Source: Lyophyllum atratum (taxonomy: Eukaryota > Basidiomycota > Agaricomycetes > Agaricales > Lyophyllaceae). Taken from it: a stretch of 64,000 nt of DNA. The DNA is taken from contig JACGCN010000021.1 of the NCBI GenBank assembly GCA_014905825.1, forward strand, positions 372,001-436,000, read 5' to 3'. This document shows positions 11,101 through 20,481 of the stretch, in pieces; within the stretch, counting starts at the first letter, position 1, and each line of letters opens with the position of its first letter. The notes under the pieces are model-generated. The model was not told the DNA's origin. It worked only from the letters and a program-made list of their open reading frames with translations, and searched no databases. The translations under genes were made by a program, and so were the position numbers.

Positions 11101-14100
11101 ACCATTGGTACCAGGAGCTTTGCCGCATCTTCAAGCTCCTTGGCTACTCCATCTGCATGGCTGATGAAGCTGTGTTCTACAAGTTCCAAGACGACAAATA
11201 CACGATCGTGGCCGCCGCAACCGACGACTTTACAATCATCGGTGATTCTACGGCAGCCACCACCCTGATCAAGAAGCAGTTCAGTGAACACTTCGAGATC
11301 GTGGACCTTGGACCTATCAACTGGCTTCTCGGAGTCAGTATCACGCGAGATCTGAATGCCAGAACTATGGCACTTGGTCAACAAGCTTATATTGAACAGA
11401 TTCTCGCTCGTTTTGGTCTCGAGGACGCTCGGATCGCTATTACACCCATGGAGCCGTCAATCGACCTCACTCCCGACTCCCCAGCCGTCTCTCACGTCCT
11501 TCTTTCACCCGCTGAAAAGACCAAATATCGCGAGATGATTGGTTCGCTCATGTACGTCACGGTCATGACGCGCCCCGACATTGCGTTTGCGGTCTCCACC
11601 CTTTCGCAATACCTCGACTCTGCCAGAACGACTCACATGGTCGCCGTTACTCGGGTTTTCCGCTACCTACGTGGCACGAGCAGTCTGAAACTCGTCCTCG
11701 GTGGTCACAATCCTGAAGTCACTGGCTATTCAGACGCAGATTGGGCGTCGCATATGCATCGCCACTCGATCTCCGGATTCGCCTATTTCGTCGGTCTCGG
11801 GGCGGTGTCCTGGAGCGCAAAGAAGCAGCCAATTATCACGCTCTCAAGCACGGAATCGGAATATGTCGCACTGACACATGCCGCTAAGGATATCATTTGG
11901 ATTCATAAATTACTTACTGAACTTTCTTTCTTTTACCCTATCTCCCTACCTACCACAGTTTTCTGCGATAACCAAGGTGCCATTCGCTTATCAAAGGACT
12001 CTACTTTCCACGGTCGCACGAAACATATCGACGTTCATTTCCATTTCATTCGACAAACTATTTCCTCCGGTCACGTCACTTTGCTCTATTGTCCTACTTC
12101 CGACATGATCGCGGACATCTTCACCAAGTCGCTTGCTCGCGTCAAGCTTGAAAAGTTCCGTGAACTTCTTGGTGTCGTCTAGTCCCGCGTTCATCTCGAG
12201 GGGGAGTGTTGAGCAAGTGATACCGCCGTTACCTATTTTGGATACTTACATAAGATACATGTTTTCTCTCCGATTTTGTCCATCCACACCTCAGTGCATT
12301 CTACATTCACTGAGGTGTAAGTCCCTTATATATTTCACTCACTATCTCATACTGATACCTCGTAGTCTACCTTCTTTATTATTCAGGTATACTCAATATA
12401 TTTAGTGCATTCTACATTCACTGAGGTTCTACCTTCTTTATTATTCAGTCTCACCTCGCCGTTTCGCTCCGTTGCCCCGAATACCCGGTCCACTGCTCAA
12501 CAGATCAGCACGCACAGCCAAAGGTTTAGCCTTTTCCCTCAACCACTTGTCACTGGGCTTTTCAGACCCAATGAAAAGAATGGTAATTGGTGTCACGATA
12601 TCGGCTATCGAAGGCGGGAGCATGGTGGCAATCTCTCCTGGGTCCTGTGGATAAATAATACAATGACCCTTGACGCCTTTCTGCACATTGACGTTAACCC
12701 GCGATGAATTTTCCTCCTGCAGCTGTACAATCCACATTTTGGCCCTACACAGGGCTATCATAGACTCCTCAACCTGCGTGAGTTCCTTAAGAGCGTCGGG
12801 AACTGGACCAAGGAACATTCTGTTCGCCAGTGCGAGACGAGGCAATTTTTTCCTGGACAGCGGCACCGAACATTCTACGCACAGCTGAAGAGACTGAACA
12901 CCATCAGGGGCCGTGACAATTCCTTCGGGGTCAAGCAGGACGTTTGCGAACGGACCTGTTGTGAACGGCAGAAAGCTCTTATTGAAGACGTGAGCAGAAC
13001 CATAACCGTGTTCGTCATCGGGGCAGGAAAGCATATCCGCATCATCGTCGTCTGAACCTTCATCCAAAGAAACTTGATTAATGGGTGTAGGACAGCCGGG
13101 ATACAGTAAGACGGTCAAATCCAAAGCCGCACAGGGAATCGTTTGCAACGCTGATACTAAGACGGCCTCGCCGCAACAAGCACAAGTTTTCGTTCGCAAA
13201 GCATCACTCGATGTCTGCTCGCGAAACATAGACATCAGTTTGTCCTTGAAGTCAGCCGATAACTTTGATGGCCAGTCAGCAGAAACCTTGCGCATTTTTA
13301 GTCTGTCGGGCAAGGACAACCTCATTGCGTCTAAGCTACTCTCCTTGCCATTTAGCAATCTTCGACCATGTCGTACCAACGTCTTCCGCAGCTTAGCCAG
13401 CCCGGCCGCGGTGTCATGGTCGATGTCATGGCATTTAAGAAGGCGCCGCAACGGTTTCAGAGCGATTTTTGGAGCCATGGATATAAATAAGTGGCCCTGT
13501 AGTTCATCGTTGTTTTGTCCGCCGGCGGAAGGCATGTCCTGACTGAAATCGGCGCAGGCAGGCGGAGAAAATGTACTTCCATGCAAACAGGTGCCGAGAG
13601 ATATGTACAAAAGAATGCCGTCTTTCAAGTCGGCCATGTTTCCTGTTATAGAGAAACCATGAGCCGCAGCCGTTTCGAGCAACTGGGGACGCGTTATTTC
13701 GTCGCACTGCATCAGGAACTCGTGACTGCACAGGTCACGTTCAATGACAGCACGAAAGGCCCTTAGTTGATTCTGTATGATATCTTTTTTATTTCCAGGT
13801 CCGACACGATATCCAATGCCTGCACAAACGATCTCCAACAAGTCGTGGCTAAACTTGTCGGTCCTCATACTGTCAATCACTGCATCGACCACGCGCGTCC
13901 GAAGCAAAGTAGATGGGGCCGAACCAGCGATAAACTGACATGTGGGTGTGCCTCGCATCGCACAAACACCAAACATCAAGTGATGGCAAAGTAAACGCTG
14001 ATTTACATGAGGGGATAGGCCCGGTGCAATACCATGTTCACGAAGACTGTCCAGCAGTATGGACTCATCAAAGGTATCCAAAACAAAATGCGGTGATTCT

Positions 14101-14688
14101 CGGTCCATAAGCGTCGCTAAGATGTGGGCGATGTTAGGCTCGCAGTAAGTAGAGGTCGTGGCAGCATCCGTGGTCATCACAGGGCGGGAATACAACGCTG
14201 TGGATGCCAAAAAATCATGGGTAGCGTGTTCAGGAACAGCATGTGCATTTATAACGGGGGGATCGTGATCCACAGGGTGCGGCGAAGCCGCGGCTGTGTG
14301 TGACAAAATGTCCACTGAAAGAGTGGTGAGCTTCAAAGGTCCAAATATGACGAGGTAGATACTGACACAGGGTCGGTTGAAACGTAGCGAGATCGAAGTC
14401 AACCGCGCGCGGTGGTTGGAGGTCCGACGCAATGAGATGTTCCCGGAAACCAGCGAACCAATCCAGATCAAAGACGACATCTGCGCTGGGGACGATGTTC
14501 AAGGGAATGAGACATGTGAAGGTGGAAGAGGAGGCATAGTGGGCTGTGACCGGAAGAGTTATCGAGCCTGTGGAAGCTCTGGCAGTCGAGCCGAGAATGC
14601 TCGACAAAACAGAATGTGGAAGGCGTGAGGTAGGGACTGAGGGGTCGAAACGAGCGGAGACCGCCACGCGTCCGATCCTGAAGCTCAT
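2177..14688 (-). CDS. Helitron Rep/helicase (RepHel), split by copia-1
   Basis: Rolling-circle transposase: a HUH Rep endonuclease nicks and joins Helitron ends and a Pif1-type helicase unwinds DNA. Exon 1 is 14688-14367, a 52-nt intron (14366-14315, GTCAGT...TTTCAG) follows, and exon 2 is 14314-12503 continuing at 7512-2177. Removing copia-1 plus one GATCA copy gives 2490 codons with no stop. In the joined protein (approximate residues): SAP-like helical stretches ~190-340; a Cys motif CACC ~485 in a DUF6570-like region; Helitron_like_N; the HUH pair 'TLHCHMMIW' ~1083; tyrosines in 'YYITNYISK' ~1252 and ~1256; an acidic linker ~1370-1430; Walker A 'GGPAGTGKS' ~1850; Walker B 'LFVDEVSM' ~1927; 'GDFAQLPPV'; 'TAHRAQGQTM'. 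The tail is basic (KKRAR, RKRRR). All catalytic motifs look intact; the only lesion is the retrotransposon. A TATATAA lies ~35 bp upstream of the ATG. Confidence 0.93.
7513..7517. repeat. Target-site duplication of copia-1 (left copy)
   Basis: GATCA directly precedes the 5' LTR (TGTTGAG...). The matching copy is at 12503-12507 directly after the 3' LTR (...CTCAACA). Five base pairs is the usual Ty1/copia duplication length. Confidence 0.95.
7594..7631 (+). promoter_or_regulatory. copia-1 hairpin over cap site and intron-1 donor
   Basis: ACACCTCAGTG pairs perfectly with CACTGAGGTGT (11 bp, short loop). The 3' arm ends in the GT that starts intron 1. The predicted transcription start (7604) lies within the 5' arm, so RNA started in this LTR lacks most of that arm. 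RNA reading through the 3' LTR would contain all of it. Confidence 0.7.
7604..7759 (+). promoter_or_regulatory. copia-1 LTR splice module (B1-intron-A1-spacer-B2-A2)
   Basis: B1 is 7604-7627 and intron 1 is 7628-7676 (49 nt, GTAAGT...CGTAG, branch-like ACTGAT). A1 is 7677-7697. A GTATAC donor at 7698 opens a spacer, followed by B2 at 7715-7738 and A2 at 7739-7759 (ending TTATTCAG). B2 equals B1 and A2 equals A1 base for base, and B2 joins A2 exactly as splicing of intron 1 would join B1 to A1. A possible intron 2 runs 7698-7759 (62 nt). The same module recurs in the 3' LTR. The sequence identities are seen directly; splicing itself is inferred. Confidence 0.85.
7814..7827 (+). promoter_or_regulatory. 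copia-1 primer-binding site containing the start codon
   Basis: GGTTATGGGCCCCG directly follows the LTR. Its first 12 bases are the complement of GGGCCCAUAACC, the anticodon arm of eukaryotic initiator tRNA-Met. This suggests half-tRNA priming as in Drosophila copia and Ty5. The ATG within it (7818-7820) pairs with the CAU anticodon and is the first ATG of the gag-pol frame downstream of the predicted cap site. Confidence 0.8.
7818..12182 (+). CDS. copia-1 Gag-Pol polyprotein, 1454 aa
   Basis: A single open frame encodes Gag, protease, integrase, reverse transcriptase and RNase H in Ty1/copia order. A UBN2/gag-like region is followed by a CCHC knuckle 'CGNCGMTGHTDDQC' (near 8633). The protease motif is DSGAS (near 8848). 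The integrase has its zinc-binding part ('HRRMGHI'), D in 'ADLWGP', D in 'GSDGGGEF' and E in 'NGIAERANRT'. RT starts around 'CRFVLRRKRDANG' and has TDDF where most copia elements have YVDD, with both aspartates kept. RNase H shows 'YSDADWA' and 'SSTESEYVAL'. The frame extends upstream into the LTR, but the first ATG after the predicted cap site is at 7818 within the primer-binding site. No frameshift separates gag from pol. Confidence 0.95.
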   Translation: MGPEQTFDISTSKVTLPKLSSDGSNWSTYKDRVMNTLTSKKLRRHVTGTARKPAELHEQSGAFFRAGSLAPLSDEELEKHEDAMDEWLQKEAQVREVIYGTVDQSTFIQVKNETTAAAVWKKLASIHGDRGVLFETDLLTRLQNSRYVEGDDMRTHLTNLTSIKDRLAEIGSPLSDESFTSYIRTSISLVPTFRPLFTTLAAASRTSGKPTTSQDLIWHLTEEANSTAIEDSINKSNQAMLAAHAKSKGESGRKPKGNARGKGKGKEKEKRQCGNCGMTGHTDDQCFTEGGGMAGKAPDCDGENYAFLTIDTPSDDDIENVAFAITSGHDHEAHSASPSAGVILDSGASGYFSPDREKFLNFQEITPEPIRAADKRTFSALGRGDLRIELPMKNGQKSTPILLKKAYYAPQIAFTLVSVSCLDRAGCSLLIEDGMCVVRSPKPQRRIIGEVPAVRGLYRIDPSAILSPSRHVANSASKVITISELHRRMGHINHKDLREAVRLGMVTGVELDMSSEPEECAACIKGKMSRQPFPKESTTTYERYGQKVVADLWGPAQTKSLGGASYSYLNIDVSTREAEIFFLARKSDTFKTYKDYEAWVKVQRQATIEIYGSDGGGEFISKEFDEHLKSVGTVRHLTVHHSPQSNGIAERANRTFVEGARTMMIAAGLPKYLWAEAFRWMVWLRNRAPTRSIPDGKTPHERATGKKPDLSMVHEWGCVVYVKRRVAGKLEPKTEEARFVGIDDKAKGYRVYWPEKRRVSVERDVYFSREAILNPENVKFPGEWDLPSNPDIPQPSNPSNSPPSTSPTIENPPAAAKVPKSTENVGKSLENPPDVSDNKNPPPAAPPHLRTRRNSLKGLPQYDENEYGRGHRRKQTKNANAAENSESAFVADFDGILDSGSVEFEGIEAEWFQEAIETAMAASEDEPPLKDALSGDEKEDWAGAIEAELAQIEKLGTWELIQAPADANVIPCRFVLRRKRDANGNIVRFKARLVAKGFMQRFGVDYDETFAPTVRAATLRTLLSIAASRGSVVEQADVKNAYLNSFLKENEVIHMKFPPYYRRFRTLPPELADLTDSQIVCKLKRPLYGTKQGAHHWYQELCRIFKLLGYSICMADEAVFYKFQDDKYTIVAAATDDFTIIGDSTAATTLIKKQFSEHFEIVDLGPINWLLGVSITRDLNARTMALGQQAYIEQILARFGLEDARIAITPMEPSIDLTPDSPAVSHVLLSPAEKTKYREMIGSLMYVTVMTRPDIAFAVSTLSQYLDSARTTHMVAVTRVFRYLRGTSSLKLVLGGHNPEVTGYSDADWASHMHRHSISGFAYFVGLGAVSWSAKKQPIITLSSTESEYVALTHAAKDIIWIHKLLTELSFFYPISLPTTVFCDNQGAIRLSKDSTFHGRTKHIDVHFHFIRQTISSGHVTLLYCPTSDMIADIFTKSLARVKLEKFRELLGVV
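12207..12502 (+). repeat. copia-1 3' LTR
   Basis: This is the second 296-bp copy, preceded by the purine tract at 12198-12206 and followed by GATCA (12503-12507). The splice module and hairpin are present and unchanged. Confidence 0.95.
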
Positions 14689-14721
14689 AGTTGGATTCGA
14701 CGTAGGGCGTCAAAAAAACGG

Positions 14722-14729
14722 TTATATAA
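14722..14729 (-). promoter_or_regulatory. TATA box of RepHel
   Basis: The palindromic TTATATAA lies about 35 bp upstream of the ATG at 14688. Its position supports choosing 14688 as the start, rather than an internal ATG in the long exon 2 frame. Confidence 0.55.
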
Positions 14730-14730
14730 A

Positions 14731-15377
14731 GAGTTCGAAAAAACATGTGTCAAATTGTTTGGACCTCCTTTTCTTTAGGGGTGTCGAAGGTGCAATCACC
14801 AATAGGACTGTGCCAAGTGCAGTATTTAGTGTTACGTCGCCAAACGGCTTCTCTCCATATCCGACCTCATGCCCACGACACATACGAGGATCGTCAGAGC
14901 GGCGGTACTAATTACGGAGGCTGTCCAAACGCCTACCATGAACTCACATGGGGGGAGACTGTGCACAGGAGTTCACTTGTCTTTTTTGTCAATGTTCATG
15001 AGCCACATCCTTCGCAGCTGCGAGTGGCACGAAGTACCGTCAGTTTAGCTGTAAGACGATTGAGCAATATATTGTAGGTGTTGGCTGTATTCACCAAAAC
15101 CACCATTCATGAAAACATCCCGTTGAGCGGTAGATGTCAAGAACCACATACCCTCATGACATCATTCTACCTATCGCGGTCGCCTACCCCATAGGTTCTC
15201 TGCGAACGAGGGTTGCATCCGCCTCCCGCTGTTGATACTTAGGCAAGCAGGGTGGCAACGACGTGGACATTTCATTTTTTGTGAGTCGTATTTTTATTAA
15301 CCTGATCCCTATACTAATGACGCTGCTAGCTATCAGAGGAGCACTATTCATATTGGACGTCAACCTGGGGACAAGTA
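14731..15377. other. Intergenic, nothing recognised
   Basis: No supported gene was found. The Helitron 5' terminus (TC, insertion between A and T) should lie in or near this stretch but cannot be placed without a second copy for comparison. Confidence 0.4.
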
Positions 15378-16512
15378 CTACTCTGGTACAATGTGAGTTG
15401 CACGGGGGGTGCTGTTCAATGAGAGGGGACTCACCAGGACCGCCTGCAGCTCGGTTGTTTCCTTCCATGGCTTGAGATCAAAATACGCCGGCAAGTTTTT
15501 CCAGACCTCCTTCCGCCCGAAATAATGAATCTTCCTGGCCTGCCTTTCACACTTAGCACACATCCCCCCGTTCCAGCTGGCATCCCATTTCTGCAGCGGC
15601 CTGATGGGTTGGACACTACTCTGGACGTCCAGTGACGTCCGGCAGACAAATGCCTCGCACACCCTGACGGTGGCGCATCCCTGCACTGGTATTTCTCCGC
15701 GATGTAGCCATCCAAAAGTGAGGGACCGCTGTGCGATCGCCAGGCGACGAGTGGCGACTGCGGACAGTTCCTCCTGCTTAGTGGTCAGCGTGGCCCTGGT
15801 ACCAATCGAGCGCGTAATGCCAAGGTGCCGGTCAGCCTGCAAATGTCGTCAGCCGTGCGGCACGCAACCATTGTGGTGGGATATACCGGAGTGAAAATGC
15901 AACAGATACGGTATAGCAAAGTGGGTAGAACACTATACAAGTCGTACTTATGGGCGATCTCAAGGAGATCGAACTCGATGCCTGCTGTCCAGGAAATAGC
16001 CGTAAACTGTGCCTCGTGTGCCAGATCCCAGGCTCTGAGGGTTGGAGGAAATTCGCTTGTCACAATGTCCAACATTTCGGCAAATAGACCTGGGTCATAC
16101 TTCCGGCCCATGTTCAGCAACGACCGCAAGGCTTCCAACGCAATCGGCTCTCGCGGAACCCTTGACGATGTCAGTGGCGAGCGATAGCAGATGAGAAGAC
16201 AGCTCACGCATTTACGCTGTAGACATGATCCACATATCGTAGAAGATCCTGGCCGTCGTCGCTTAAAACGAGCACGGTCAATGCGCCAGGTGACCGTTTA
16301 GGAGCGTTTTGCAAAATAGTGGTCCAGATCTCGGAATCCAAAACGTCCTCATCAATTTGTACCGCTGTTGACCCAGCACGTACAATCAGGTTACGGTAAG
16401 CACCCAAGGGAAAAAGGTAGAAAGGCAGCATCACGGTGTAGTTTGGAGGTGCGTGCATGCACAGTTTATAATGATCAGCCACGCACATGTTAAGCGATTT
16501 GCCCCTCGTCAA
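15378..16512 (-). CDS. BTB/POZ-domain protein, 5' end uncertain
   Basis: Recognisable pieces of the basidiomycete BTB family run along the minus strand. These are a BTB core ('NLIVRAGSTAVQI' to 'VLVLSDDGQDLLRYVDHVYS'), a linker with 'LRSLLNMGRKYDP' and 'EFPPTLRAWD', and a C-terminal Cys/Trp region ('GGMCAKCERQA', 'VWKNLPAYFDLKPW'). Exon 1 ends at 16208, then a 47-nt intron (16207-16161, GTGAGC...GTCAAG) and exon 2 (16160-15803). Continuing the frame into the last segment (15773-15378) requires removing 29 nt (15802-15774, GTACCA...AAGCAG), or else there is a frameshift. Read this way the product is ~352 aa, close to the 355-aa BTB gene at 36.4 kb. There is no ATG at 16512; the first in-frame one is near 16490, so a 5' exon may be missing. 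Such proteins probably act in protein-protein interaction or as Cul3 adaptors. Confidence 0.55.
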
Positions 16513-16559
16513 CCCCTTGCCAAGCCCCGCTGTACCAAAATAACTCAGGCCTCATAGGA

Positions 16560-17110
16560 GGATAGGAGAGTACCGTAGGCGCAGACTACGACACCAATGT
16601 CTTCACTTTACATCTAACATGACGACGACTTCGGTTCTTGCGTTTTCAGCATTTCACTAGTTAGCACAATCGTGGCAATGAGCACGTCAAGAGATTTCAA
16701 ACACGACCGCATACAACCCCACCAGGTGCTGATACTTCGACCTGGACGAAGGGCAGTGCAGGGGTTAGGGTGCGTTCTTCTTCAGGCCAGCGGGAGTGGG
16801 GAAGTGACATCGTATTGGATGGAGATTAGCGTCGACGACCAGGACCATGTGGTCGAAGGGCGGGGACGATGGTTGTGTCACAGAGGAGAAATACGATGTT
16901 ATCTCAGTGGCTGGCCCCCTGATCCTATAATGTAGGCCTCGAAATCGTTGATGCATTTGGATGTGATGAGGGCACGAGGAAAATTGGGGGACATGGGTGC
17001 GAGACTGGAGACTTCAGGAACGAGAACATCGAATACGGATCCAATGTGAATGTAGGCCAAGGAGGCTAAGAGCCATCCGGCACAGTTGTAGTAACCCCCG
17101 AAGGCCAGAT
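16560..17110. other. Intergenic, nothing recognised
   Basis: Short open frames occur on both strands, but none resembles a known family or shows coherent exon structure. Confidence 0.4.
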
Positions 17111-17113
17111 AGA

Positions 17114-17593
17114 CGATGACGATGCTTTTGTGGGCGCTGCTCACTGTGCTCGACAGCGACAGCGGTGGTGGAGGCAGTTGGAAGAGGGTGTGCTGTGCTA
17201 GACCCTCCCGGCGACGACGACAACAAGAAAACAAAATCACGCAGAAAATAAATCGGAGACCAATGTGCACGGGAGTGCAACGTCACAACGAAAGCAATTC
17301 GCGCGAGCGCGAATCGCCCCAAAACGCTACGGGTCGTAGACGGGTCTTCGATGACGATGCTTGTTGCTGTTTGTGGGCGCTGCTCACTGTGCTCGACAGC
17401 GACAGCGGTGGTGGAGGCAGTTGGAAGAGGGTGTGCTGTGCTAGACCCTCCCGGCGACGACGACAACAAGAAAACAAAATCACGCAGAAAATAAATCTGA
17501 GACCAATGTGCACGGGAGTGCAACGTCACAACGAAAGCAATTCGCGCGAGCGCGAATCGCCCCAAAACGCTACGGGTCGTAGACGGGTCTTCG
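17114..17593. repeat. Tandem duplication, units of ~236 and ~244 bp
   Basis: Two head-to-tail copies start with GATGACGATGCTT at 17114 and 17350. They are nearly identical. The second copy carries an 8-bp insertion near its start, and one G/T difference is visible in the 'AAATAAATC' stretch. A minus-strand frame (17014-18150) stays open across both, so the repeat is translated twice in it, but I do not recognise that protein. Codon context and low-complexity composition do not convince me it is a gene. Confidence 0.9.
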
Positions 17594-18940
17594 TAGGTTG
17601 GGAGACCAAATGGGGCTGCGTTCAAAGTGGTGGAGCGCCGTACGCAAATCACCCGCTGAATGGGTGCAGGGGCTTCTGAATAAGACGTCGACAGCATACA
17701 GCCCCGAGAATGAAAACGGCTCGCAATTGACGGTCGCGTGGATGGCGCGGTAGAAGGCGTGGCTTGCGTGGATGAGGGACAGGGGGCTCCAGGTGAGGTG
17801 GGGGCCGTTACGTGGTGGGTTGGCCGTTTTCGGTGGCGACGACAACGATTCACGTTTGCATAAATGTCTCGGGGTCGGTGTTGCACTGTCTTGGTCGCTG
17901 CCTCGAACACACCTAGGTGATGCGACAGTTGGAACACGTCAATACCGCAAAAGAACAAGTGCTTACGATGTTCACCCTCATTGCCTTCTCTTTCTCCTGC
18001 GTCTTTCTGTTCCTCAGCTCGTTCACGTTCTCCAAACAGTCCTCTTTCCATCGAACACTGCTCCCAACTCGAGATTCGCGATGCGCTCATGCTCAATGTA
18101 GTCGAAAGAAGGCAGATGACAGCGTAGTCGTCGCTAGCACTTGGTAGCAAGTAAAAACTTCAACCTGAAATCAGAATATCGTCAGTGGTGCAAGAAAATG
18201 AGAGAATCTAGCAGACATACACTTCCGATTGTGGCTGCATGCACGGTCATTAGCAAGTAATAAAGTAAATGAAAACTGTATGCTTTTGGGGCAGCATACG
18301 CGTGTAATTGAGTCCAAACCGCAACTTATACGGAGAGGCTTTCACCTTGGTGCCACCCCATAGCAATAAAGAGAGAGAGAGCACAGCGCGGTGCCAGGTC
18401 ATGGCGTCAGAAGCCATCGCCAAACATACACAGGCAAAGGAGATAAGATTCCCGCCACGCCCATTTGTCCTGGGTCATGACAAAGCGGTGTGTCTCTGGA
18501 TCGGCCACTGATTCTAGCTGATTCTGCTCCCCCAAAAACCAGAATTGATGATGAGGAACAGCGTAGTATGTTTCCACCTTATCAATATCATTTCGGTATT
18601 TTCTGGCTGATCACGCTTACAGCCACTCGTTTAGACGAGCCGACAAATAACAGCAAAGATTGACCAGGTTGCCACACGGAACATACAAAATAGTCACAGG
18701 GTCAGGTGACTATACCGGTGGTGGGTTTAAGAGGTTAAACGGGGGTTGTGGGACAGAAACCCACTACGTAAAGTAGCGGGTATAAAACCCTCCCCTGTTC
18801 CTTACGTAACAGAGTCGGGGATACCAGGGGAAGATGCCCCCGAGATAGCTGAAGTATCTCTATGCATCTACATATCTGCATGCGTATTCTTGAGAAGAGT
18901 TTACGATGCGTCGTGCTTGAAGTCCTGGATCACGGGGAGT

Positions 18941-19346
18941 TATAGGGCTGCTCAATTCTAACTGGATCGTCAGTTCGTCAGGTCGTCCTGGATCGTCGAG
19001 ATTCTGATTTCGCAGTCCGCTGTTGGCCGACCAAGCCGCTAGGGATGTGGGACCATCATTTGCTGTCATAACGTGTTATTATCTTGAGATTGAGAATAAA
19101 GAGAGAGCAAAAGTCAAGACAGCAGGACAAGAACAATTTACAGAGAGTAGGTTAGAGGTAAGTAGAGGATAGGGTAGCGCAAGGCCTAGGGCGTCGTCGA
19201 CGAAAAAAATATAAAAAAATTGCACGTGAGGCCGGGGATCGTTCCTGACGGCTTGGTCGGCCAACAGCGGACTGCGAAATCAGAACCTCGACGATCCAGG
19301 ACGACCTGACGAACTGACGATCCACTTAGAATTGAGCAGCCCTTAT
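18941..19346. mobile_element. 400-bp MITE with ~97-bp terminal inverted repeats
   Basis: The element body is 18944-19343. The left arm (AGGGCTGCTCAATTCTAA...) and the reverse complement of the right arm match over about 97 bp with only a couple of differences. Both sides are flanked by TAT (18941-18943 and 19344-19346). The three-base duplication points loosely to PIF/Harbinger, but TAT is not the usual TWA. The ~200-bp centre has no coding capacity. Confidence 0.85.
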
Positions 19347-20400
19347 GTCTGACAAGTGGGGAACCGCTGTCGGACTCCCACAGGGTTTTACCCGTGCTGT
19401 CCTGCCAAATTGGCCGGGGATTCTGCATATGTTTCGTGGTCGTTTTCACACTCTCTGGTGGGTACGTGTGTACTGCGGGTTTGTGAAGTAGTTATCGCGT
19501 CAACTTTGGTACATAACTTACATAAGTAGCAACCGTGGTGAACTGGTTGTTCCAACTGGGGACCTTGCCAGTATAATATACTCCTCCTCCTCCTCCTTTC
19601 GTTCAACACTGATCACGTTGCCGTGACTCCCAGTGTTTTATTTAGTCCCCCCTCCTAACTCTCCCTCTTCAACTTGACAATGGCTTGACAATGAGATAAT
19701 TTAGATTCGGATAGGCTAGGATAGGCTCTACTTCCTTCCGCCGACCAACTATCTTGACTCTCTATCGGCTCTCGTCATTCTTAGAAACTTCGATGATCAC
19801 GCGCAATCTGAGTTGAATGGCAGGCTCATCTCCTAGAACTTGAAGGCAAACGGACAGGACAAGGACAGGACACAGATATATTATGAACGGTAAATAATAA
19901 TTTTACTTGCCTGTTGTGCGTACTGAAACCCATACAAGTTCGCTGTCTGGTCCACATCGTATCATCCAGTTCGACAAGAGTCCTTACGGCCCATTGAACT
20001 CTTCCCAAATTTGCGACGCAATCCCCCGGCCGGCGCAAAAATGCCAAAGAGGTTCCTTCTGCGCACTTAGCCAGATCTGTTGCAGGCCTCAAGGCCAAAG
20101 GAATTGACGTACCGGGACGATCTCCGCACTAAAGTATCTAGGGGGAAAAAACCTCTAATTTTGAATCTGTCGGCGGCTACATGGTTTTTCCAATGTGAAT
20201 ATGGATGCGAAGGACATGTCACGGTTCCTCTTGCCGGGTCATGTGTCTTAGCGACCGCTGGGCAACTTAAAAATGGCTCGAGCGAGGAGCTCGATGGCGG
20301 GGAATCTACGGCCTTCGTTGTTGAATACGAAGGGGAAGAAGGAAGATGGTGTGGTGTATGGGACTATTATAGCGCTATTGGGTCAGTGGATCGATGTCCC
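19347..20400. other. Intergenic with a short TCC tract
   Basis: A (CTC)n run lies at about 19581-19597. No gene was recognised. CATATAAAC at ~20406-20414 is a plausible TATA element for the esterase gene that follows. Confidence 0.4.
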
Positions 20401-20481
20401 GGCGTGCATATAAACTCATCGCATGTAGCAGTTCGCCATCTCGATCCTGCCTCGCGTGGTTATACGAGATTGCGAAGTACA

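Larger units (their letters stand above)
7518..12502 (+). mobile_element. copia-1: complete Ty1/copia LTR retrotransposon
   Basis: This 4985-bp element has two 296-bp LTRs (7518-7813 and 12207-12502) that look identical by eye. They have TGTTGA...TCAACA ends and a GATCA duplication on both sides. A primer-binding site follows the 5' LTR at once, and a purine tract GAGGGGGAG (12198-12206) abuts the 3' LTR. One uninterrupted gag-pol frame fills the interior. The element sits inside the RepHel exon in the opposite orientation. The intact frame, identical LTRs and frame-neutral insertion point suggest recent and possibly still competent transposition. Confidence 0.96.

Noticed and set aside
14689..15180. 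Helitron 5' and 3' termini
   Set aside because: Many TC and CTRR matches occur by chance. Without a second copy or empty site the ends cannot be fixed, so no boundary is claimed.
15387..15400. TACAATGTGAGTTG shared with the CE15 exon-intron boundary at 20549
   Set aside because: Only 14 bp, contains a consensus splice donor, and flanks do not match; probably coincidence.
17014..18150. 378-codon minus-strand frame across the tandem duplication
   Set aside because: Product unrecognised, low-complexity and repeat-driven; open frame can be explained by GC-rich repeats. Reported only under the repeat.
18700..18860. Possible solo LTR (GGGTATAAAACCC promoter-like sequence with CTACGTAAAGTAG palindrome)
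   Set aside because: No TG...CA ends, target duplication or second copy could be found in the window.
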